Assembly (NCBI GenBank): GCA_900549455.1
Contig: UROM01000006.1
Span: 1 to 36,300, forward strand
Length of the DNA: 36,300 nt
Reading direction: 5' to 3'
From: an uncultured Collinsella sp.
Lineage (GTDB): Bacteria; Actinomycetota; Coriobacteriia; Coriobacteriales; Coriobacteriaceae
Notes under the pieces: model-generated
What the model was told of the DNA's origin: nothing
Seen by the model: the letters and a program-made list of their open reading frames with translations, nothing else
Database searches by the model: none
Program-made: the position numbers and the translations under genes
Part shown: positions 33,041-36,300 of the stretch, piece after piece
How the letters are laid out: every line of letters begins with the position of its first letter
How positions within the stretch are numbered: the stretch's first letter is position 1

Positions 33041-33463
33041 CTAACTCTCCCAGCCGGCGCGGATGGTTGCTACGACATCGCTTAGGCGCTGGCCGAGAAC
33101 CGCCAAGTGCTCAAGCACCTCGCTGGGCGAGGCGCCGTTGAGAATGCACGTGAGGGCATATGAGGCCAAGAAGATTGCCGCGAGCCCCAACGGAATCAGC
33201 ACGATCATCGTCAGCGTACGCAGGCGCTGGGCCCAGCGACGGCGACGCGCACGACGCTTGTCGAACGCAAGCTCCTGCGCATATGAATCTTGCTGTACGG
33301 AATAGGCTCCTGGGTCCACCTCATCCGCAGACGATACCGCGGGCGCGGCGTTTTGCACAGGAGGCTGGACGGCCGCCCCTTGCATTTGCATCTCCATAAG
33401 CCGTTGCTGCTGGCGCAACATGCGCTCGGCTTGTTGCCGCGGGGTCTCAAGAAACAGATCCAT
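33041..33463 (-). CDS. Small single-pass membrane protein, function unknown
   Basis: 140 aa. The N-terminal part is rich in Gln and Met (RMLRQQQRLMEMQMQG), then comes a Pro/Ala/Ser-rich stretch, a strongly basic patch KRRARRRRWAQR (about 69-80), one membrane segment (LTMIVLIPLGLAAIFLASYA, about 83-108) and a short outer or inner tail. The positive patch before the segment predicts the N-terminus is cytoplasmic. I recognise no family. ATG 33463 has GAGGAGG upstream, a convincing ribosome site. It lies 123 bases upstream of rmuC on the same strand. Confidence 0.7.
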   Translation of the reverse strand: MDLFLETPRQQAERMLRQQQRLMEMQMQGAAVQPPVQNAAPAVSSADEVDPGAYSVQQDSYAQELAFDKRRARRRRWAQRLRTLTMIVLIPLGLAAIFLASYALTCILNGASPSEVLEHLAVLGQRLSDVVATIRAGWES

Positions 33464-33715
33464 GTTGGCCTCCTCAATCGGAGCATTCGACGCTTACGCA
33501 CAGCATCACGCACCATCGCGGCCGCGGCAACGAAATCCGCGGCAATAGCCGCAAAGATTCTATAGTCAGAAAACTGTCGAAAAGCTCAACAACTCCCCTA
33601 CCAGCACTTTCTCTGAGCTTTTTTATCGAATGATCTTTTGCCCTTCCGCCCTTACGCCAACCGACCAAAACCTAACCAAAAGCTTGACGGAAATTGTGAA
33701 GACCGGGACCCCACA

Positions 33716-33745
33716 CAAAAAGTGCCGCCCCAAAAGGGGCGGCAC
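33716..33745 (-). terminator. Terminator of the rubrerythrin transcript
   Basis: On the minus strand GTGCCGCCCC, loop TTTT, GGGGCGGCAC is followed by TTTTTG. It lies beyond the 33795-33880 palindrome, about 155 bases after the rubrerythrin stop. Confidence 0.88.
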
Positions 33746-33794
33746 ACAAACTTCTAATCAGCTTTTCAGTAACGAGCACGCGACGACCCGAAGC

Positions 33795-33880
33795 GGGCCG
33801 GGAGGGCCGGACTACCTTCCCTCAACGCGACCCTGCGAAGCCGTGAGCGAGGAGGGAAGGTAGTCCGGCCCTCCCGGCCC
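33795..33880. repeat. 29-bp perfect inverted repeat downstream of rubrerythrin
   Basis: Arms at 33795-33823 and 33852-33880 (GGGCCGGGAGGGCCGG onward) pair without mismatch around a 28-base spacer. The arms are nearly all G/C. As RNA this would be a very stable hairpin in the 3' untranslated part of the rubrerythrin mRNA; as DNA it can extrude. It is distinct in sequence from the repeats at 5474, 7722 and 13816. Confidence 0.85.
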
Positions 33881-33901
33881 AGCTCACGCTAGCACCACGC
33901 G

Positions 33902-34441
33902 CTAGTAGTTCACCACCTGCTCCTCAAAGTACGCCTTCGGGTGGTTGCACACCGGGCACACCTCGGGCGCCTCGGCACCAACATGCAGGTGTCCGCAGTT
34001 CAGGCACTTCCACACCTTTACGCCCTCGCGCTCAAACACCTCGCCCGATTCAATGCGCTCGACGAGCTTGTTATAGCGCTCTTCGTGGGCCTTCTCGACA
34101 GCGGCGACGCCGCGGAACTTCTCGGCGATCTCGGCAAAGCCCTCCTCCTCGGCGGTCTTGGCAAACTCGTCATACATCGTGGTCCACTCGTAGTTCTCGC
34201 CCGCGGCGGCGTCGCGCAGGTTGTCCAGAGTGCCCGGAACGGCGCCATCGTGCAGATACTTAAACCACAGCTTGGCATGCTCGGACTCGTTGCCCGCCGT
34301 CTCGGCAAAGATATTCGAGATCTGAACGTAGCCGTCCTTTTTGGCCTTGGATGCATAGTAGCGATACTTGGTGTGTGCCTGGGACTCACCGGCAAAAGCA
34401 GTCTCGAGGTTCTTCTTGGTCTGAGAGTTCTCAAAATCCAT
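33902..34441 (-). CDS. rbr: Rubrerythrin
   Basis: 179 aa cytoplasmic peroxide reductase of anaerobes. The N-terminal diiron domain has FAGESQAHTKYRYYA (Glu19), NESEHAKLWF (Glu54, His55) and VEKAHEERY. The C-terminal rubredoxin-like domain binds one iron through CLNCG (146-149) and CPVCN (162-165). It passes electrons from rubredoxin or NADH-linked donors to hydrogen peroxide. ATG 34441 is preceded by AAGGGAAG; the frame's upstream GTG at 34462 lacks a site. It lies downstream of the MutY-like and Rrf2 genes and may respond to the same stress. Confidence 0.95.
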   Translation of the reverse strand: MDFENSQTKKNLETAFAGESQAHTKYRYYASKAKKDGYVQISNIFAETAGNESEHAKLWFKYLHDGAVPGTLDNLRDAAAGENYEWTTMYDEFAKTAEEEGFAEIAEKFRGVAAVEKAHEERYNKLVERIESGEVFEREGVKVWKCLNCGHLHVGAEAPEVCPVCNHPKAYFEEQVVNY

Positions 34442-34555
34442 AGGTGTACTTCCCTTCAACACGTGCCGCCCATAGGCTTTGAGCGGCCCTGTCTTTAGGA
34501 TGCCCCCATGCCGAGAATTTAAACCTTATAATCCTGTTCTTCAGATTCGAGCGAG

Positions 34556-35461
34556 CTATACACTCAGCCAACGATCGCCCTCGGAGCGGCAAAAGCCCTC
34601 GCGCTCCAGATCGGCAAGAATACTTGCGACCAGCTCGCGCTCGACCGGCTCACGGCCGGCTGCCGTCTCCATCTCGTTAACGCCTGCAACGGCTTCATCA
34701 AGCGTAATACCTGCCGGCTGCCCATCGCGCGCAGCCAGCAGCATGCGCACAATATGGGCGCGCTTTTGACGGCGCGAGCCCTCAAACTTGGACTGACGGC
34801 TATAGCTCGCCGAGCGCCTGGACGGATTGGGCAGCGTCTTTTTAAGATACGCGCCGTAATCCAGCAACGCGTAATACCACGCGCGCGGCGTGTCGGCATC
34901 GTCTTGAGGCACGGCAAAGGGCGCAATCTCATCCGCCACCGCACCGGGAGCCGCCGGACAGGCGGCTTGAATCAGCGGCACCAGCTCGCGATCGGGAACG
35001 GCCGGCACATCGGGAAAGAAATGATGCAAAAAGACCGTGCGCACGTTGGTCTCCAGATACACGCCCGGAAGATCGAATGCAAACGAACGGATGCCCTGCG
35101 CCGTTGCCGGGCCAATACCGGGCAGCGCGACTAGATCGTGCGTCTCGCGCGGAAGCTCCCCGTCCCAGTCCTCCACAACGCACTGTGCAGCCCTGTGAAG
35201 CGCCAGGGCGCGGCGATTGTAGCCCATCCCCTGCCACGCATCCAAGACATCGGAAGGGGCGGCCTGAGCAAGCGCCTGGACAGTCGGAAAGCGATCGAGC
35301 CACGCCGGCATGCGCGTCTCCACGCGCGGCACCTGCGTCTGCTGCAACATGACCTCGGAGAGCCAGATGATATACGGGTCGCGCGTGCGGCGCCACGGAA
35401 GGTCGCGATAACGCAGAACCCCTTCCGAACGAATCATCGAACGAAAGGGGTCCTGAATCAT
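34556..35461 (-). CDS. MutY-like HhH-GPD DNA glycosylase without Fe-S cluster
   Basis: 301 aa. The N-terminal half aligns with MutY: DPYIIWLSEVMLQQTQVPRV with Glu36 at the adenine-protonating position, GMGYNRRALALHRAA and the helix-hairpin-helix LPGIGPATAQGI. The catalytic Asp of MutY (in LDGNVKR) is Glu137 here (LETNVRT). The four Fe-S cysteines are absent: the expected region reads LLDYGAYLKKTLPNPSRRSA. There is no NUDIX-type 8-oxoG reading domain at the C-terminus; instead a short, winged-helix-like segment (about 230-301). Adenine excision opposite 8-oxoG is therefore doubtful. ATG 35461 has AAGGAG upstream. It is 21 bases after the Rrf2 stop codon, so the two form an operon. Confidence 0.85.
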   Translation of the reverse strand: MIQDPFRSMIRSEGVLRYRDLPWRRTRDPYIIWLSEVMLQQTQVPRVETRMPAWLDRFPTVQALAQAAPSDVLDAWQGMGYNRRALALHRAAQCVVEDWDGELPRETHDLVALPGIGPATAQGIRSFAFDLPGVYLETNVRTVFLHHFFPDVPAVPDRELVPLIQAACPAAPGAVADEIAPFAVPQDDADTPRAWYYALLDYGAYLKKTLPNPSRRSASYSRQSKFEGSRRQKRAHIVRMLLAARDGQPAGITLDEAVAGVNEMETAAGREPVERELVASILADLEREGFCRSEGDRWLSV

Positions 35462-35482
35462 AGCAATGCTCCTTATGCGGCG

Positions 35483-35968
35483 CTATTCCTCCCGGCAAGC
35501 GTACGCGCAGGCAGCGTACTCGGGAAACGCATCGCGATCGGCGAACTTGGGATCGACAGCCGGAAACTGGCGATGGGCGACGATATCGCCGAGCGAAACG
35601 GAATCGAGATAGTCGCGCATCAGCGCCTGGGCTCCGGCCCACAGGGGATGATAGCAGCACGTGCCCATGCGCGCACAGTCGCCATCGGGCGCGGTGCAGT
35701 CGTTCATAACCATGGGGCCCTGAACGGCCTCCACAACCTGACGAATCGTGACATCGTCGGGGCTCACCTTAAGGCGCATGCCGCCGTGAACGCCACGCAG
35801 GCTCTCCACAATGCCGGCCTGGACCAAACCGTGTTGAATCGAACGGGCAAACGAATACGGAACATTGACCTCTTCGGCAGCAGTGCGAACAGAAAGCAAC
35901 CGCTCCGGCTCCTCGGCAAGCATCGCAAGCATGCGAAGGGCATAATCAGTCTTCCTCGATATGTCCAT
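35483..35968 (-). CDS. Rrf2-family transcriptional regulator, Fe-S type
   Basis: 161 aa. The winged helix (about 1-85) has RKTDYALRMLAMLAEEPERL, the recognition helix VPYSFARSIQHGL and the wing VESLRGVHGGMRLK. The C-terminal Cys91, Cys98, Cys104 and Cys105 match the position of the [2Fe-2S]/[4Fe-4S] ligands of IscR, NsrR and RirA. It should sense iron-sulphur status, nitric oxide or oxygen. It is first in an operon with the MutY-like gene. ATG 35968 has GAAAGGGG upstream; the frame open to 36088 has no second ribosome site. Confidence 0.92.
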   Translation of the reverse strand: MDISRKTDYALRMLAMLAEEPERLLSVRTAAEEVNVPYSFARSIQHGLVQAGIVESLRGVHGGMRLKVSPDDVTIRQVVEAVQGPMVMNDCTAPDGDCARMGTCCYHPLWAGAQALMRDYLDSVSLGDIVAHRQFPAVDPKFADRDAFPEYAACAYACREE

Positions 35969-36253
35969 GTTTCCCCTTTCAAGGAATACGAACAGCTCGA
36001 ACGAGCTCCGGGGCTGAGCTTGTGTCGAGACGCCAAATGACCGCCTGAACAACCAAATTATAAATTGGGTGTCCACTGAATGCCGCACTTGAAGACTGGC
36101 TGAATCAGGTACGGCCTACAGTGAAATTTAGTATAGCCTAACCCCCCTGTTTCATTGAACAGATGTTGCGCAACAAACCCCCTCCGTTTGGATACACATA
36201 TTAGTAGAGGCTGGCTCGCTCGCTCGTTGCAAATGCGGTGATTTGGATAAAGA
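35969..36253. other. Terminal gap, no gene seen
   Basis: 285 bases of lower GC than the rest of the window. It holds the upstream region of the Rrf2 gene and a perfect 12-bp palindrome TGTTGCGCAACA (36164-36175). I see no gene, tRNA or terminator. Because the contig ends in adapter, the last part before 36254 rests on few reads. Confidence 0.6.
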
Positions 36254-36300
36254 CTGTCTCTTATACACATCTGACGCTGCCGACGATCGCATAAGTGTAG
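36254..36300 (+). other. Nextera sequencing adapter (assembly artefact)
   Basis: CTGTCTCTTATACACATCT (36254-36272) is the Tn5 mosaic end used in Nextera libraries. It is followed by GACGCTGCCGACGA (the read-1 adapter in reverse complement), an 8-base index TCGCATAA (36287-36294) and GTGTAG, the start of the next adapter part. This is library read-through and not genomic. The minus-strand frame that begins here translates as the well known artefact MCIRDS. Confidence 0.98.

Larger units (their letters stand above)
33464..33901. other. Gap between the small membrane protein and rubrerythrin genes
   Basis: 438 bases without a gene. From the right it contains the 29-bp inverted repeat (33795-33880), the rubrerythrin terminator (33716-33745) and an AT-richer stretch at 33540-33700. 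Nothing else stands out; no clear -35/-10 pair could be fixed. Confidence 0.6.

Noticed and set aside
36164..36175. Palindrome TGTTGCGCAACA as the Rrf2 operator
   Set aside because: It is nearly 200 bases from the Rrf2 start and near the contig end. A similar palindrome GGTTGCGCAACC near 28845 has no Rrf2-linked gene, so there is not enough to call it an operator.
36058..36270. 70-codon minus-strand frame at the contig end
   Set aside because: Its first residues MCIRDS are translated from the Nextera adapter; it is an assembly artefact.
1..36300. tRNA, rRNA, CRISPR array, insertion sequence or prophage
   Set aside because: No cloverleaf, no regularly spaced repeats with spacers and no transposase, integrase or phage gene could be found by reading both strands. 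The repeats present are isolated palindromes or coding repeats.

Overview
The window is GC-rich, densely packed and mostly transcribed leftwards. Its gene content (mannose-family PTS, several FrlB-like SIS proteins, a class-E-type LAXTG surface protein, rubrerythrin, an Rrf2 regulator) suggests a gut Coriobacteriia genome, most likely Collinsella. That assignment is inferred from family content and style, not from a marker gene. The right end is a contig end: the last 47 bases are Nextera adapter and index sequence, not genome.

Layout. 1-1471: 5' end of metA (minus) and a lactate/hydroxyisocaproate dehydrogenase (plus). 1521-15983: a carbohydrate block with three paralogous FrlB/GfrE-like SIS sugar-phosphate proteins, three GntR/UTRA regulators, a mannose-family PTS (IIAB, IIC, IID), a HAD phosphatase, a DMT transporter and a YitT protein, with recQ upstream of the first regulator. 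16005-22320: PAT-like acetyltransferase, threonine aldolase, PAP2 phosphatase and mfd. 22641-26775: a plus-strand signalling cassette, FHA protein, membrane Ser/Thr kinase with a DUF6273-like outer domain, then a second paralogous FHA protein. 26987-35968: LAXTG-type repeat surface protein, endonuclease III, ABC exporter, RmuC, a small membrane protein, rubrerythrin, a MutY-like glycosylase and an Rrf2 regulator. 35969-36253 has no gene.

How the genes work together. The PTS would import and phosphorylate an amino sugar or Amadori compound (fructoselysine/glucoselysine type), and the SIS proteins would cleave the 6-phosphate. Each regulator has a different candidate operator nearby: tandem ATAGAAC repeats, an ACGT-N5-ACGT palindrome shared with the PTS promoter, and tandem ATACAnGTT repeats between SIS3 and its regulator. 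The FHA-kinase-FHA cassette is the best candidate for an undescribed system: the two FHA proteins share a long N-terminal domain I do not recognise. Rubrerythrin, the MutY-like protein and the Fe-S type Rrf2 regulator form an oxidative-stress corner.

The intergenic regions hold many large inverted repeats and one pair of hairpins with compensatory base changes directly after two stop codons. I saw no tRNA, rRNA, CRISPR array, transposase or prophage gene.
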